Positions 17,680 to 27,439 are shown, numbered from the stretch's first letter. The stretch: 64,000 bases of DNA from JBBILO01 sp037444855 (GCA_037444855.1 JBBILO010000003.1:1-64000), one strand, 5' to 3'. Program-made: numbers and translations. Notes: a model not told the origin generated them from the sequence alone.

Positions 17680-18321
17680 ATGAGTGATCAATCAAATATT
17701 AAAAAAATTATTCACTCACTCTTTCTTGTCTTTTCGGCATTTCTAACTTTTTTATGGCCAAAGACCTCCCTTATAAACTATGATATTGAAATCGGAGCTT
17801 TGCTTTTTCTTATCCTCTACTTGGCTAAAAAATTTATTCCTCAAAAAACCAATTTTTTAGAATCAATAATTTTTACTCTCATTGTTCTTATTGTTATCAA
17901 CTCAACCGGCGGCATCAATTCTCCTTTTTTCTTTCTTATTTATTTTTTGCTATTTTCTCTTTCGCTTCTTTTAGAACCAATCACCCCCTTAACTCTTTCT
18001 CTTTCCCTAATTATCTTTTTTCTTATTTTTTCATCCCCAACCGAAGATTTTAAGCATTTACTACCAATCTTTTCTTTAGCTTTTCTCACCCCTTTTGCTC
18101 TTTATCTGGGCAAAGAATATCTTCTTGTCCAAAAAACAAAAAAGATACTGGTTCAAAATAAAGAAGATACTTTTCTTTTTCTTTCTTTAATCATCAAAAA
18201 CCATCTTAAAAATATTAAAAACGCAATCGAAAATTTTACTGGCGATCATCAATTAGAAAAGATTAAAAAACACGCTCTCCAAATGGAAAGCTTAATCGAA
18301 AAATTTGAAAAAAGCCAATGA
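17680..18321 (+). CDS. Membrane protein, sensor-like, no kinase domain
   Basis: About six hydrophobic helices followed by a short charged cytoplasmic tail with an amphipathic helix. STGGINSPFFFLIYFLLF resembles the TGG..NPF segment of RegB/PrrB-type membrane sensors, but no His-kinase motifs follow. Start chosen at 17680 because TATATT lies exactly 6 nt upstream; an in-frame ATG at 17665 is the alternative. Its stop overlaps the next gene by 4 nt, so it is co-transcribed with the surface-protein cassette. Confidence 0.6.
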   Translation: MSDQSNIKKIIHSLFLVFSAFLTFLWPKTSLINYDIEIGALLFLILYLAKKFIPQKTNFLESIIFTLIVLIVINSTGGINSPFFFLIYFLLFSLSLLLEPITPLTLSLSLIIFFLIFSSPTEDFKHLLPIFSLAFLTPFALYLGKEYLLVQKTKKILVQNKEDTFLFLSLIIKNHLKNIKNAIENFTGDHQLEKIKKHALQMESLIEKFEKSQ

Positions 18322-19070
18322 AAAAAATTGTTTTTTTTGTTGTCTTATTCTATATTTTTATCATATTAAGATATATTTTTGCTTGGAAATTAATAAAGGC
18401 CGGCTATGCCATTGATATGGAGTCATCTTTATATAAAATTAAGTTTGGGACGATAGATATTGCCGGTGGAAAAAAACAATCAAGTAATTATTCTCTATCA
18501 GATAGTATCGGCCAAACAGCAGCCAATCAGTTTAATTCCTCGGGTTATATTATTAAGGCTGGATTCCAATACCTTTATTCGCTTTACCCTTTTATCTTTT
18601 CAGTTTCTCAAACAAGAATTAATTTTGGAACAATTATACCAAATAATCCTCAAACTCAACAGGCGATATTAAATGTTTCTAATTCTTCAGCTTATGGCTA
18701 TCAAGTCACGGTAATCGAAGAAGGACCAATGCGAACCCTTAATGGTAGCAACATTATCCCTGATACTATCTGTGACGGTGGTACTAATACCTGCACTGAA
18801 ACTCTCGCTAAACTTTGGACCCTTAATTCAGCCTACGGATTTGGATATAATATGAGTGGTAACGATATCCCTTCTGATTTCATTAATACTAATTACTTCC
18901 GACCATTTCCAGATCGATTAAGTAATGAAAACCCAGCTCTAATCATGACTTCAAATAATGTCGGAAAAAATCGTCAGGCGACAATAACCTTTAAAATCAA
19001 TGTATCGCCTATTCAACCTGCTGGCAGTTATCAAACAATTATCAATTTTGTCGCCACTCCAAGATTTTAA
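18318..19070 (+). CDS. Secreted surface protein, cassette 1
   Basis: Begins with a hydrophobic signal segment (IVFFVVLFYIFIILRYIFAW). The mature part is beta-rich and ends in a domain shared with the protein at 24950: YGFGY, then PFPDR or RQIPD, then a closing FKINVSPIQPAGSY...F. Four cysteines cluster in DTICDGGTNTCTE. Overlaps the upstream gene (ATGA) and is followed closely by a DUF916/COG1470-like protein, a pairing repeated in cassette 2. Function not recognised; probably an envelope component. Confidence 0.65.
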   Translation: MKKIVFFVVLFYIFIILRYIFAWKLIKAGYAIDMESSLYKIKFGTIDIAGGKKQSSNYSLSDSIGQTAANQFNSSGYIIKAGFQYLYSLYPFIFSVSQTRINFGTIIPNNPQTQQAILNVSNSSAYGYQVTVIEEGPMRTLNGSNIIPDTICDGGTNTCTETLAKLWTLNSAYGFGYNMSGNDIPSDFINTNYFRPFPDRLSNENPALIMTSNNVGKNRQATITFKINVSPIQPAGSYQTIINFVATPRF

Positions 19071-19083
19071 TCAAAAAATCAAA

Positions 19084-20082
19084 ATGCACAATTTACAATT
19101 GACAACGATTAAATATTTGTTCATCTTTTTAAGTTCTATCTATGGGCTTCTAACTTTTAACTTAAAATTTGTCAACGCTCAACAAGTCTCTCTTTCACTT
19201 TCTCCTCCCCTGATTGAATTAATTATTAAACCTGGCAAATCAGTCATTATTGCCTATCAAATAGAAAATTTAGGCGATCCAGTCTATCTAAGTACCAACG
19301 TTGTCTCTTTTGAAGTTAAAGATAATTTAGGCAACGTTAAACTAAAAGAAAAAGCCGAAGGTCCTTTTCGCTTTTCTCTTGATAATAGTCAATTGGCTCT
19401 CAATCAACCTTTTTTTCTTAAAACTCGCCAAAAAGAACAATTACTTTTAAGGATAAGAGCGATTGAAGGGGCTCCAGAAGGAGATTATTACTATACATTG
19501 ATTGTCTCAACCCAACCAAGGATGGTCACTGAAGGGGAATCAATTAGTAGCACAAAAGCGACAATTGGAGCTAACATTATCACAACAGTTACTGAATCGG
19601 GAAAGATTAATATTAAGGGCAAAGTTGCTCTCTTTGACGTCCTTCCCCGCTTTCGTTTACCTTTTGGAAAAAAGTATCTTAACTTTTTTGACAGTAATGA
19701 TAAAATTCCCATCGTCTTGATTTTAGAAAATCAAGGAAAAAACTTTATCAAACCAGAAGGACAAATTATTTTAAAAGGAAATTTCGGTGAAACCGCTCAT
19801 TATCAACTACTTCCCCAAAATATTTTAGCCGAATCACAACGATTAATTGAAGCCACTCCTTCAGCAGAAATCGAGATAAAAAAACCAGTCAGTCTGATTC
19901 TTTCCGGTTTTTTCCTTGGTCGATATCGTCTTTCAACTAATATTAATTTTGGCCAAGGAACGCCAAATATTTTTGCCTCAACTTCCTTTATTGCATTACC
20001 CTTTAAATTTATTTTAGGTCTCCTTGGAGCTCTAATAATTATCATCGTAATTTTCCGAAAATTTACAAACGAACGAGAATAA
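19084..20082 (+). CDS. Membrane-anchored DUF916/COG1470-like beta-sandwich protein, cassette 1
   Basis: Signal peptide (YLFIFLSSIYGLLTF, cut near VNAQQ), then SLSPPLIELIIKPGKSVIIA, the opening strand pattern of DUF916/COG1470 Ig-like proteins, then further beta domains and a C-terminal membrane helix (FILGLLGALIIIIVIF) with a short basic tail. In Firmicutes DUF916 proteins pair with WxL surface proteins; here the partner is the upstream gene. Start at 19084; the upstream 28 codons overlap the previous gene. Paralogue at 26432. Confidence 0.72.
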   Translation: MHNLQLTTIKYLFIFLSSIYGLLTFNLKFVNAQQVSLSLSPPLIELIIKPGKSVIIAYQIENLGDPVYLSTNVVSFEVKDNLGNVKLKEKAEGPFRFSLDNSQLALNQPFFLKTRQKEQLLLRIRAIEGAPEGDYYYTLIVSTQPRMVTEGESISSTKATIGANIITTVTESGKINIKGKVALFDVLPRFRLPFGKKYLNFFDSNDKIPIVLILENQGKNFIKPEGQIILKGNFGETAHYQLLPQNILAESQRLIEATPSAEIEIKKPVSLILSGFFLGRYRLSTNINFGQGTPNIFASTSFIALPFKFILGLLGALIIIIVIFRKFTNERE

Positions 20083-20402
20083 ATACGGTTAATTTATTAG
20101 TTATGTGGAAGTTTAATTTTTAGCCTTAAAATAAAAAAAGACCCCGATAGTCATTTCGACCCCCAAACCTACCCTCTGAGAATCGAAGGGTTCGGAATGA
20201 CAAAGGAAAACAACTCGCTAACTCGCAAAAATAGCAACCCGTTAACTGATCTTACCGATTCAACTGATTCAACTGATTTAACTCTTATACCCCTCCCATT
20301 TGGAAGCTCTCTTTATGATCTTAGGTTAGTTAGAAATTTTTATTGTCCTAAAAGAACCTATTTGGGTTTAATCTTTAATGTCCGAAAGGGATCCCTTTAG
20401 GC
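20083..20402. repeat. Intergenic repeats after cassette 1
   Basis: Holds ATTTCGACCCCC..GGTTCGGAATGAC, GAATCGAAGGGTTC, a tract of AACTGATT units (20244-20282), AACTCGC units, and CCGAAAGGGATCCCTTT (20382-20398). Each type recurs elsewhere in the window. No real gene. Confidence 0.55.
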
Positions 20403-21065
20403 TTAGTTTTTAGACGTTAAATGTTTAAGATACCTTTTTCGATGAACCCGACTGATCCCATTCTTTTTTATCGCCTCTCGATGATCTTTTGTTCCATAAC
20501 CTTTATTTTTATCCCAACGATACGCAGGATAACAATGGTTTAATTTTTTCATCAATCGATCTCGATAAACCTTAGCGATAATCGAAGAGGCGGCAATTGA
20601 AAAACATAAACAATCTCCTTTAATTATTCCCTTCTGATTAATTAATCGATCTTTAATTTTTAAATTAATATTTCTTTTTGGTAAATAACCATCAACTAAA
20701 ATAACAAGATTCTTTCTTTTTGTTTTTTCGATAATTTTTTTAAATACTTCTTTTATCCCTGTTTCGAAAGCAAAACTTATTCCATGTTGATCAATTATTT
20801 GATGAGAAACTTGAGTAATCGAATAAAATAAGCAGTTCTTTTTAATCCAAATCGCTAGCTTTTCTCTTCTCAAAGGAGAAATTTTTTTTGAGTCGTTGAT
20901 TAAAAAACGCTCTCTAGATCTTGTTTTAATAATTTTCGGTGGGAAACAAACGCCAGCAACAACCAAAGGTCCGGCCAACGCCCCTCTCCCTACTTCATCA
21001 ACGCCAATAACCAGAAGTTTTTTTTGCCAGTATTGTTTTTCTATTTGAAAATTTAATCCTTTCAT
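20403..21065 (-). CDS. rnhB: Ribonuclease HII
   Basis: Cleaves RNA in RNA/DNA hybrids and single ribonucleotides. VIGVDEVGRGALAGPLVVAG holds the first catalytic acids (D, E); LVILVDGYLP and AASSIIAKVYRDRLM hold the later ones. YPAYRWDKNKGYGTKDH is the typical C-terminal motif. Length 220, normal. Confidence 0.94.
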   Translation of the reverse strand: MKGLNFQIEKQYWQKKLLVIGVDEVGRGALAGPLVVAGVCFPPKIIKTRSRERFLINDSKKISPLRREKLAIWIKKNCLFYSITQVSHQIIDQHGISFAFETGIKEVFKKIIEKTKRKNLVILVDGYLPKRNINLKIKDRLINQKGIIKGDCLCFSIAASSIIAKVYRDRLMKKLNHCYPAYRWDKNKGYGTKDHREAIKKNGISRVHRKRYLKHLTSKN

Positions 21066-21138
21066 GACAATCTAAAAACAAATTTTGTTGTTTTTATCAG
21101 GCTGAAATTAAAAAAACTTTGTGTTAATTGTTTATTTA

Positions 21139-21804
21139 ATGTTATCAGAAAAAAATCTTCGGTGGTTAAGAAAAAAAATCAAAAAGCTTTGGTTTGAACT
21201 AACTGTTTTCTTTGTCTCTATTATTATTACCGTTTTTACTCTTAATTCTATTTTAAAAAATAATAAAAATTCTACTTCGGAAGATATCTGTATAGAGCCC
21301 CAAAAAAATATTATGGCGGTTGAAAAAACTAGTCTTTTTGTCGATATCTCTGGAGCGGTCAACAAACCAGGAGTCTATGAAATTGCACCCGGAGCCCGAT
21401 TAAAAGATATCTTAAAATTAAGCGGTGGCTTATCGGATCATGCTGATAAAATGTTTTTTGCCCGTAATTTTAATCTTGCTCGATTTGTCTCTGATCAAGA
21501 AAAAATATATATTCCCTCGATAACAGAAATTAATGCCGGTATATTTACCGAAACGGCTAGGAACGTTGATTATATCACTCCGAATGAAATTCCAAATCAA
21601 ATAAATACAGAAACGAAAACTAATAATAAAGTTAATATTAATCAGGCAACCGCCGAAGAATTAGATCAATTGCCAGGCGTTGGGCCAACAACGGTTAGAA
21701 AAATTATCGATAATCGTCCATTTTCTTCTCTTAATGAGCTACTTGACAAAAAAATTGTCAATAAATCAACCTTTGAAAAAATTAAAGCCCTAATTCAAAT
21801 TTAA
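21139..21804 (+). CDS. comEA: ComEA-like DNA-binding protein
   Basis: DNA receptor of natural transformation. One N-terminal membrane helix (LTVFFVSIIITVFTL), an SLBB domain (FVDISGAVNKPGVYEIAPG) and a C-terminal helix-hairpin-helix pair (VNINQATAEELDQLPGVGPT and FSSLNELL). Start set at the ATG 21139; a GTG six codons upstream is possible. Overlaps the ComEC-like gene by one base, forming a comEA-comEC operon. Confidence 0.9.
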   Translation: MLSEKNLRWLRKKIKKLWFELTVFFVSIIITVFTLNSILKNNKNSTSEDICIEPQKNIMAVEKTSLFVDISGAVNKPGVYEIAPGARLKDILKLSGGLSDHADKMFFARNFNLARFVSDQEKIYIPSITEINAGIFTETARNVDYITPNEIPNQINTETKTNNKVNINQATAEELDQLPGVGPTTVRKIIDNRPFSSLNELLDKKIVNKSTFEKIKALIQI

Positions 21805-22619
21805 TGCTCAATAATAATATTTTTACGTCCGTTATTAATTCTTATTTTTACGAACCTCATTCATCTTTACTTAATGGCATATTATTTGGCAAAACATTAA
21901 AAACTTCAAACGACTTGTTTTATCAACTAAAAGCAACTGGATTATTACATATTGTTGTTGCTTCTGGTACCAATCTGACTATTTTTTCAGGAATTGTTGC
22001 CAATTTTACCCAATTTTTTAGCAAAAGAATAGCAATTCTGATTAATATCATTTTTATTATTTTTTATATTTATATAGTAGGTATTCAAGCCCCAATTATT
22101 AGAGCTGGTTTTATGACTATTTTAACGCTCGTGGCTTTATTAATTGGAAGAAAAACTTATGTTTTTTATCTACTCTTTATCTCACTTTTACCCGTATCAA
22201 TTCTTCATTTTTTCTATCCTAAAGAAATAACTGTTCTTTCCACACTCCTATCTTATGGTGCTACTTTAGGTTTAATACTTTTCGGACGGACGAAAAATTT
22301 TCAACCAAAAAATTACTGGGAAAAAATAAAAGTTAATTTATTAAAAGAATTTCAACCAGCATTAGCCGCTCAAATTTTTACCGCCCCAATAATCTTTTTT
22401 TATTTCAAACAGATTTCTTTAATTTCACCTTTAACTAATTTATTAATTGCCCCATTTATTCCTCCGTTAATGATCACCGGTTTTTTGACCGCAATTTTGG
22501 GCAAGATTCACTATCTTTTAGGTCTACCTTTTTCCTTTGTTTGTCAAATGATTCTTGATTATATGCTTTTTATTATTAATTTTTTCAGCAACATCCCCTA
22601 TGGCTTTATTCAATTTTAA
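21804..22619 (+). CDS. comEC: ComEC/Rec2 membrane channel domain
   Basis: DNA-import channel. The 271 residues match only the competence domain: LLNGILFGKTLKTS, LLHIVVASGTNLTIFSG (the xxSGxH-like motif with Asn-Leu in place of His), IRAGFMTILTL, then multiple membrane helices. The usual N-terminal OB domain is missing and the C-terminal metallo-beta-lactamase domain is a separate downstream gene, so comEC is split. Confidence 0.88.
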   Translation: MLNNNIFTSVINSYFYEPHSSLLNGILFGKTLKTSNDLFYQLKATGLLHIVVASGTNLTIFSGIVANFTQFFSKRIAILINIIFIIFYIYIVGIQAPIIRAGFMTILTLVALLIGRKTYVFYLLFISLLPVSILHFFYPKEITVLSTLLSYGATLGLILFGRTKNFQPKNYWEKIKVNLLKEFQPALAAQIFTAPIIFFYFKQISLISPLTNLLIAPFIPPLMITGFLTAILGKIHYLLGLPFSFVCQMILDYMLFIINFFSNIPYGFIQF

Positions 22620-22784
22620 AAATATAAATATAAAAAATAATAAAAAATACAAAATTATTACACAATTAAATAAAGAGCTTCTTAAAAACTTAAACTTTAT
22701 AAGTTTCAGTTCAAAATTTCAACGTTTTGCGACATGATTGTGGATCTAAGTGTTGAGATTTTATAGGTAATAAAAAATATCTTT

Positions 22785-23669
22785 ATGGTGTTAGATAGAG
22801 TAAAATCGGTTATTTTAATTCTTTTGTTTTGTTTATTAATTTTTTCTTTAAAATATCTCTCCTATTTTTTTGATCAGCGGACAAAAATTGTCTTTTGCGA
22901 CGTTGGACAAGGTGATGCTTCTTATATCAGAATTAAAAACAAAATGGATCTTTTAATTGATGCAGGTCCCGATAAAAAAATTTTTTCTTGTTTGGGAAAA
23001 TATATGCCATTTTGGGATAAGAAAATCGAGCTGGCTTTTATCACTCATCCCCAAAAAGATCATTTCGGTGGCTATCTTTATTTGCTCGACCGTTACCATA
23101 TTAAAAAAATTGCAATAATTCCTATTGATAATCCTAGTTCTTCTTTTAAAAAATTAAAAGAAAAAATCCACCAAAAAAATATTCCTCTACTGTTCCCGGT
23201 GGCCGGTGATCAAATAAAAATTTTTGATACGATAATTTTTTTTTATTGGCCAAAAAAAGATTTCTTACAATCAAAAATTATTTTTAAAAATCACTCACGA
23301 TTTGGTTATCCGCTTGATAATACTAATAACTTCTCTTTAATCTTTCTTCTTGAAGAAAATCGCTTCCGTGTTCTCTATACCAGCGATGCTTCGCCCCTAA
23401 TAATAAATAGTATTTTGAATGAATCTAAAGTTGATTTATTGCGTCTTAAAAATCTCGATGTCTTAAAAGTACCCCATCATGGCTCAAGAAATGGCCTGAC
23501 TGAAAACTTTCTAAAATTAGCAAATCCCAAGATAGGAGTAATCAGTGTAGGTAAAAATAACGCTTATGGACATCCAAATAAAGAAGTGTTGGATATGCTC
23601 AAAGCCCAAAGGGTAAAAATTAAACGGACGGATAAAAATGGAGACGTAGAAATAAAATTAAATGAATAA
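22785..23669 (+). CDS. ComEC-type metallo-beta-lactamase domain protein
   Basis: One membrane helix (VILILLFCLLIFSLKYL) then the hydrolase domain normally fused to ComEC: VFCDVGQGDASYIR, LLIDAGPD, ITHPQKDHFGG (HxxxDH), LYTSDAS, VLKVPHHGSRNG, AYGHPNKEVL. In ComEC this domain is thought to degrade the non-transported strand. A 165-nt AT-rich gap separates it from the channel gene. Confidence 0.88.
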   Translation: MVLDRVKSVILILLFCLLIFSLKYLSYFFDQRTKIVFCDVGQGDASYIRIKNKMDLLIDAGPDKKIFSCLGKYMPFWDKKIELAFITHPQKDHFGGYLYLLDRYHIKKIAIIPIDNPSSSFKKLKEKIHQKNIPLLFPVAGDQIKIFDTIIFFYWPKKDFLQSKIIFKNHSRFGYPLDNTNNFSLIFLLEENRFRVLYTSDASPLIINSILNESKVDLLRLKNLDVLKVPHHGSRNGLTENFLKLANPKIGVISVGKNNAYGHPNKEVLDMLKAQRVKIKRTDKNGDVEIKLNE

Positions 23670-23756
23670 ATAATAATAAAAAAACGATAATGAAAGGTTT
23701 TTAATAATTTAGAAATTGATTTTAGGCTATAATTTTTTAATTTCAATCTTTCACTT

Positions 23757-24533
23757 TTAACTTAAAAGTATGCTTCTAATTTCTTTAAAAATATTCCACC
23801 CTTCAAATCCAATCCAAGTTTGACCAACTAATTCTTTTGGTAAACCAGGATCGATTTTTAATAATTCAATATAAGCTTCAATTATTTTCCTAAATTTTAC
23901 TAATTTTTCATCGCCGGAAGATAAAATTTGGTGCCAATCTTTAAAGAGCTGGCGGCATTTTTTGTCTAAAGTTGATTTTTCCCAAACTTTTTCAATCAAA
24001 ATTTCACGATCACCAAAAACATGGGTAGTCTCAAATGCTTGAACATATTTTTCCTCTTCTTTACCAATAACTAACTGACGTAAATTTTCAATTATTGGAT
24101 GGGGTGTTAACCAAAAAGAACGATGCCATGGACCTAAACCCCAACCTTGCATCTCTCTTCTTAAGCGATCGCGTATTTCTCTTTTTGATTCCGGAATCTC
24201 GTATGAGATGATTCGCCATTTACCATCCCAAGAGTCTTTAAGAAAGCGAAAAAAAGGAAAATTAAGACAAAGCTTTTGAAATCCTTTTTCAGTTAACCGA
24301 TATTGATTTTGAATCGGATAATCAATGTTTTGCGTTTGGATATTGGAATTCGGAATTTGAAATTTTTCTATTAATCCTTCTTTTACTAAACTAAAAAGCG
24401 TTCCTCGAGTTTTTTGATTCAAAGGCAAGTCGAATATTTTCTCAATCTTTTCATCAAAATTAACAGAAGCAAAGTTAACGTCAGAGATTAAAAATATTGC
24501 TAAAAGAATTTTCGTCCGTCTATCTTTTATCAT
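23757..24533 (-). CDS. PaaX-like transcriptional regulator
   Basis: N-terminal winged helix (KILLAIFLISD, TRGTLFSLVKEGLIEK) and a central Cas2-like ferredoxin fold: WDGKWRIISYEIPESKREIR, REMQGWGLGPWHRSFWLTPH. This is the PaaX arrangement. About 258 residues from the ATG at 24533. A short Asn/Gln-rich loop (FQIPNSNIQTQNIDYPIQNQ) between the domains is encoded by a GAATTTGGAATTC-type quasi-repeat. Target genes unknown; it lies between com genes and surface cassette 2. Confidence 0.82.
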   Translation of the reverse strand: MIKDRRTKILLAIFLISDVNFASVNFDEKIEKIFDLPLNQKTRGTLFSLVKEGLIEKFQIPNSNIQTQNIDYPIQNQYRLTEKGFQKLCLNFPFFRFLKDSWDGKWRIISYEIPESKREIRDRLRREMQGWGLGPWHRSFWLTPHPIIENLRQLVIGKEEEKYVQAFETTHVFGDREILIEKVWEKSTLDKKCRQLFKDWHQILSSGDEKLVKFRKIIEAYIELLKIDPGLPKELVGQTWIGFEGWNIFKEIRSILLS

Positions 24534-24589
24534 TATTCTATATTTCAGTTTAACAAACGAAAAAAATTTGTCAAGGTGAATTTGAAGGA

Positions 24590-24850
24590 CAATAGAAATA
24601 CTATTGAAATACGATTGAAATACAGTAGAAGTACATAGAAATATGAGGGAAGTCCTTATTAAAGTCAAAAGGCAAAAATCAAAAGGCAAAAGCAAAAAGC
24701 AAAAATATGGTAGATAAAACTCAAAAGTCGAAGGTCCAAATTAAAATTAAAAATTAAAAATTGTCTTAAAATTGAGAATAAAAAATTAAAAATTTGGTTA
24801 TTGTAATTTTTGCTTGGAATTTGGAGTTTTATGTTAATTAGGTCAATTAG
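24590..24850. repeat. Left inverted arm of surface cassette 2
   Basis: ATTGAAATACG units (24590-24645), AAAAGGCAAAA units (24663-24705), then a tract whose reverse complement reappears at 29043-29458: 24830-24849 matches 29058-29077 over 20/20 bases, 24792-24809 matches 29099-29116 over 18/18, and 24766-24779 matches 29419-29432 over 14/14. The bracketed DNA carries four genes. Confidence 0.75.
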
Positions 24851-24910
24851 AAATTAAGATTAAAAATGTTTTAATACTTTGAGTTTTTATTTTGTTGTAA
24901 TGCATTTCTC

Positions 24911-24939
24911 TTGACAACTTAATAATGATTCATAATAAT
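24911..24939 (+). promoter_or_regulatory. Promoter of surface cassette 2
   Basis: TTGACA (24911-24916), a 17-nt spacer, and AATAAT (24934-24939). Transcription would begin just before the ATG ATG pair at 24950-24955, which favours that start over the ATG at 24938. Confidence 0.55.
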
Positions 24940-24949
24940 GTTTATTATA

Positions 24950-26428
24950 ATGATGAAAAAAATTTTTTATCAATTAACTTTTATTTTCTTTCTTTTTTTT
25001 CAATCTTTCTATCTTTTTTTCCTTCGTCTACCTCAAATATTCACTGTTGAAGGGGCCACCTTATTAAATGCCAGTGATACTTTATCTAACTCAAGACTTT
25101 CTTATCGGGCTGGTGTGGCAACAGGCGCCGCAAATGGCTCTGTGGTCACTATCGATTCTTCTGGTAATGCTGATAATAATACCAATCATCTTTTTCCGAA
25201 TGACAATGTATGTTTTGCTGGACCTAATCTAGATGGTTGTTATCAACAAACAAATTACACCGTTGCTTCTATTATTAATACTACTACTTTTAATATTTCT
25301 CCTCCCTTAGCCTCAACCCCTTTGGGTGTTAATGATTATGTCATCGCCTCTCAATCAGCTATTCATTCAATTCAATTTACATTAATTAATACTATTCCTG
25401 CAAATGGTAATATCTTAATCACCATACCAGCAATTGATATAACAGGACAAACCAATGACTGCTTCCCTGACACTAATTCAACAATTGCTTCGAATGGTTT
25501 TGATCTTTGCGGTTTAGGCACAACTAACATCGCTATTTCCAGCTCCGGTTGCAATAACAATTGGACAGTAGCGGCCGTCACTGCTGGTGATGCCACCAAT
25601 GACCACACAATAAGAATAGATCGCAATACTAACAGCTGTGCCGCTGGGTCAACAATCACTGTAACCGTCGGTGATACTAACAGGAGATTAATTAATCCAG
25701 CACCTATTACGAGTTCTCATGCTCAAGGAGTAGCTGACATTTACACTATTAACGTCAGGACACGCGATGGCGGTAATAATACTTTAGATCAAGCCAATAT
25801 TAGAACAGCGGTCATTGAAGGAGTTTTAGTTTCAGCCAACATTGAAGAAACTTTATCTTTAACCATCGCTGGTGAGTCTGCAGGAATTGCTGCCTGTGGA
25901 CAGACAACCGATGTTACCACCTATCCCTATGCAGTACCATGGGGAACTATTGCTAATTTTGGCGCGTTTCAGGAAGCTTCTCAATTAATAACCGTCTCCA
26001 CCAACGCTGTCTCAGGATATACTGTTAGAATCGATGAGAATGATCAGATGGGAAGAAATGGCAATGTCTGTACCGGTGCTAATGCAGGCGAAGCTCAAAA
26101 CTGCATTAGAGATACAACCTGCAATACTTCTTGTTCTGAAAGTACTTCTGACGACTGGACTTCAACTACCTCTTATGGTTTTGGATATTCACTACAAAAT
26201 GTCTCTGGATCAGATGCAATTTTTCTTTATAACGAATCATCTAGAACTTTTTCGGCAAGACAGATCCCTGATCTTGAAGCAGGAGAAACGGCTCAAACCA
26301 TTATGAGCAGAAATACTCCAGCCGCTTCATCTCAAGTACGTGTTTGTTATCGGTTAAATATCTCAACCACTCAGCCAGCCGGTTATTATTTTAACAAAGT
26401 TCGCTTTACTGCCAGCGCTACTTTTTAA
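24950..26428 (+). CDS. Secreted surface protein, cassette 2
   Basis: Signal peptide (YQLTFIFFLFFQSFYLFF), then about 460 residues of Thr/Asn/Ser-rich beta structure with several cysteines (CFAGPNLDGC; CNTSC). The C-terminal domain (SYGFGYSLQ, SARQIPDLEAGETAQTIMSR, NISTTQPAGYYFNKVRF) is related to the protein at 18318, so the two are paralogues. No LPXTG or membrane anchor is seen. It is followed after 3 nt by a DUF916-like anchored protein, as in cassette 1. Probably exported; function unknown. Confidence 0.68.
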   Translation: MMKKIFYQLTFIFFLFFQSFYLFFLRLPQIFTVEGATLLNASDTLSNSRLSYRAGVATGAANGSVVTIDSSGNADNNTNHLFPNDNVCFAGPNLDGCYQQTNYTVASIINTTTFNISPPLASTPLGVNDYVIASQSAIHSIQFTLINTIPANGNILITIPAIDITGQTNDCFPDTNSTIASNGFDLCGLGTTNIAISSSGCNNNWTVAAVTAGDATNDHTIRIDRNTNSCAAGSTITVTVGDTNRRLINPAPITSSHAQGVADIYTINVRTRDGGNNTLDQANIRTAVIEGVLVSANIEETLSLTIAGESAGIAACGQTTDVTTYPYAVPWGTIANFGAFQEASQLITVSTNAVSGYTVRIDENDQMGRNGNVCTGANAGEAQNCIRDTTCNTSCSESTSDDWTSTTSYGFGYSLQNVSGSDAIFLYNESSRTFSARQIPDLEAGETAQTIMSRNTPAASSQVRVCYRLNISTTQPAGYYFNKVRFTASATF

Positions 26429-26431
26429 GGT

Positions 26432-27439
26432 ATGAAAAAAATAATTAAAATGTTATTTGATTCTTTCTTAATCATTGTTGCCTTCTTCTTAGTCTCATCA
26501 GCACCTACCTCAGCTCAACAATCACTACCTTTAGTTGTTTATCCAGCCAAAATTCAATTAGAGGTCTCCCCGGGCGAAAAAACAGGGGTAACGATAAATT
26601 TCTTAAATCAAAGCGAAATACCTCTCTCTGGTTATTTTCGTATCGCTGATTTTATCGTCATTAATAATAAAGGAACTCCTGAAATTATTGAATCAAAAGA
26701 AATGGCTAATAATCGTTACACTGCTTCCTCTTGGTTCTCTTCTTTATATGATCGAGGAACCATCCCAGCCAATGAAAAATTAAGCTTTTTAACCTATATC
26801 ACAGTACCCAAAGACGCCACTGCTGGCGGTCGATATGTAGCCATTTACTTTGAACCAACGCCAGAATTAACCCAACCAAAAACCGGCGCCGAAAAAGCAA
26901 CCGCAATCTCAACTCGTATCGCCTCCCTTGTCTATATTAAAGTAAAAGGGGATATTAAAGAAGAGGCGAAAATTACTCAATTTTTTGCTAGTAATTTTCA
27001 AGAATATGGACCAGTCAAAGTGGTCACCGAAATCCTTAATTTAGGCAATTATCATATCACTCCTCAAGCCAAATTAACCCTGATTAATCCTTTTGGCAAA
27101 GTAATTGACGAACAAAAATTAACTCCTCTTAATATTTTTCCCGAACGCAGCCGCGTATATGAGAACGAACTCGGAAAAAAATGGTTAATAGGTCGCTATC
27201 AGGTAAAATTAACTGGTACTTATGGCGAAAAAAATCTTCCTTTATCAGCCAACGTCTATCTTTGGGTTTTTCCATGGAAAGTCGCTATCATTATTATCCT
27301 AGCGATTATTATCCTCATTCTTCTCGTTCGTCACTTTTTAACCCAATCACCTCAAAAAGAAAAAGAATTATTAACTTTGCTTGAAAGGGAAAAAAAAGAA
27401 ATTGAAAGGCTTAAGAGAATGATAAATAAAAATGAATAA
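26432..27439 (+). CDS. Membrane-anchored DUF916/COG1470-like protein, cassette 2
   Basis: Signal peptide (FLIIVAFFLVSSAPTSAQQ), then LVVYPAKIQLEVSPGEKTGV, the DUF916 opening pattern, and FLTYITVPKDATAGGRYVAI, which is typical of the family. A C-terminal membrane helix (VAIIIILAIIILILLV) precedes a charged coiled-coil tail rich in Lys and Glu. Paralogue of 19084. The pairing with a secreted partner suggests an envelope complex similar in plan to WxL/DUF916 systems. Confidence 0.78.
   Translation: MKKIIKMLFDSFLIIVAFFLVSSAPTSAQQSLPLVVYPAKIQLEVSPGEKTGVTINFLNQSEIPLSGYFRIADFIVINNKGTPEIIESKEMANNRYTASSWFSSLYDRGTIPANEKLSFLTYITVPKDATAGGRYVAIYFEPTPELTQPKTGAEKATAISTRIASLVYIKVKGDIKEEAKITQFFASNFQEYGPVKVVTEILNLGNYHITPQAKLTLINPFGKVIDEQKLTPLNIFPERSRVYENELGKKWLIGRYQVKLTGTYGEKNLPLSANVYLWVFPWKVAIIIILAIIILILLVRHFLTQSPQKEKELLTLLEREKKEIERLKRMINKNE

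Noticed and set aside
18318..19070. Calling the cassette 1 surface protein a WxL-domain protein from its KLWTLNS segment
   Set aside because: One W-T-L occurrence is not enough; the second conserved WxL motif is absent, and the paralogue has WTS at the same place.
20197..20400. 67-codon ORF with repeated Thr-Asp-Leu-Thr text
   Set aside because: It is translated quasi-repeat (AACTGATT units) without promoter or domain; not counted as a gene.
25372..25659. Reverse-strand ORF inside the surface gene
   Set aside because: Shadow frame of the Thr/Asn-rich coding sequence; no start signal and no family.
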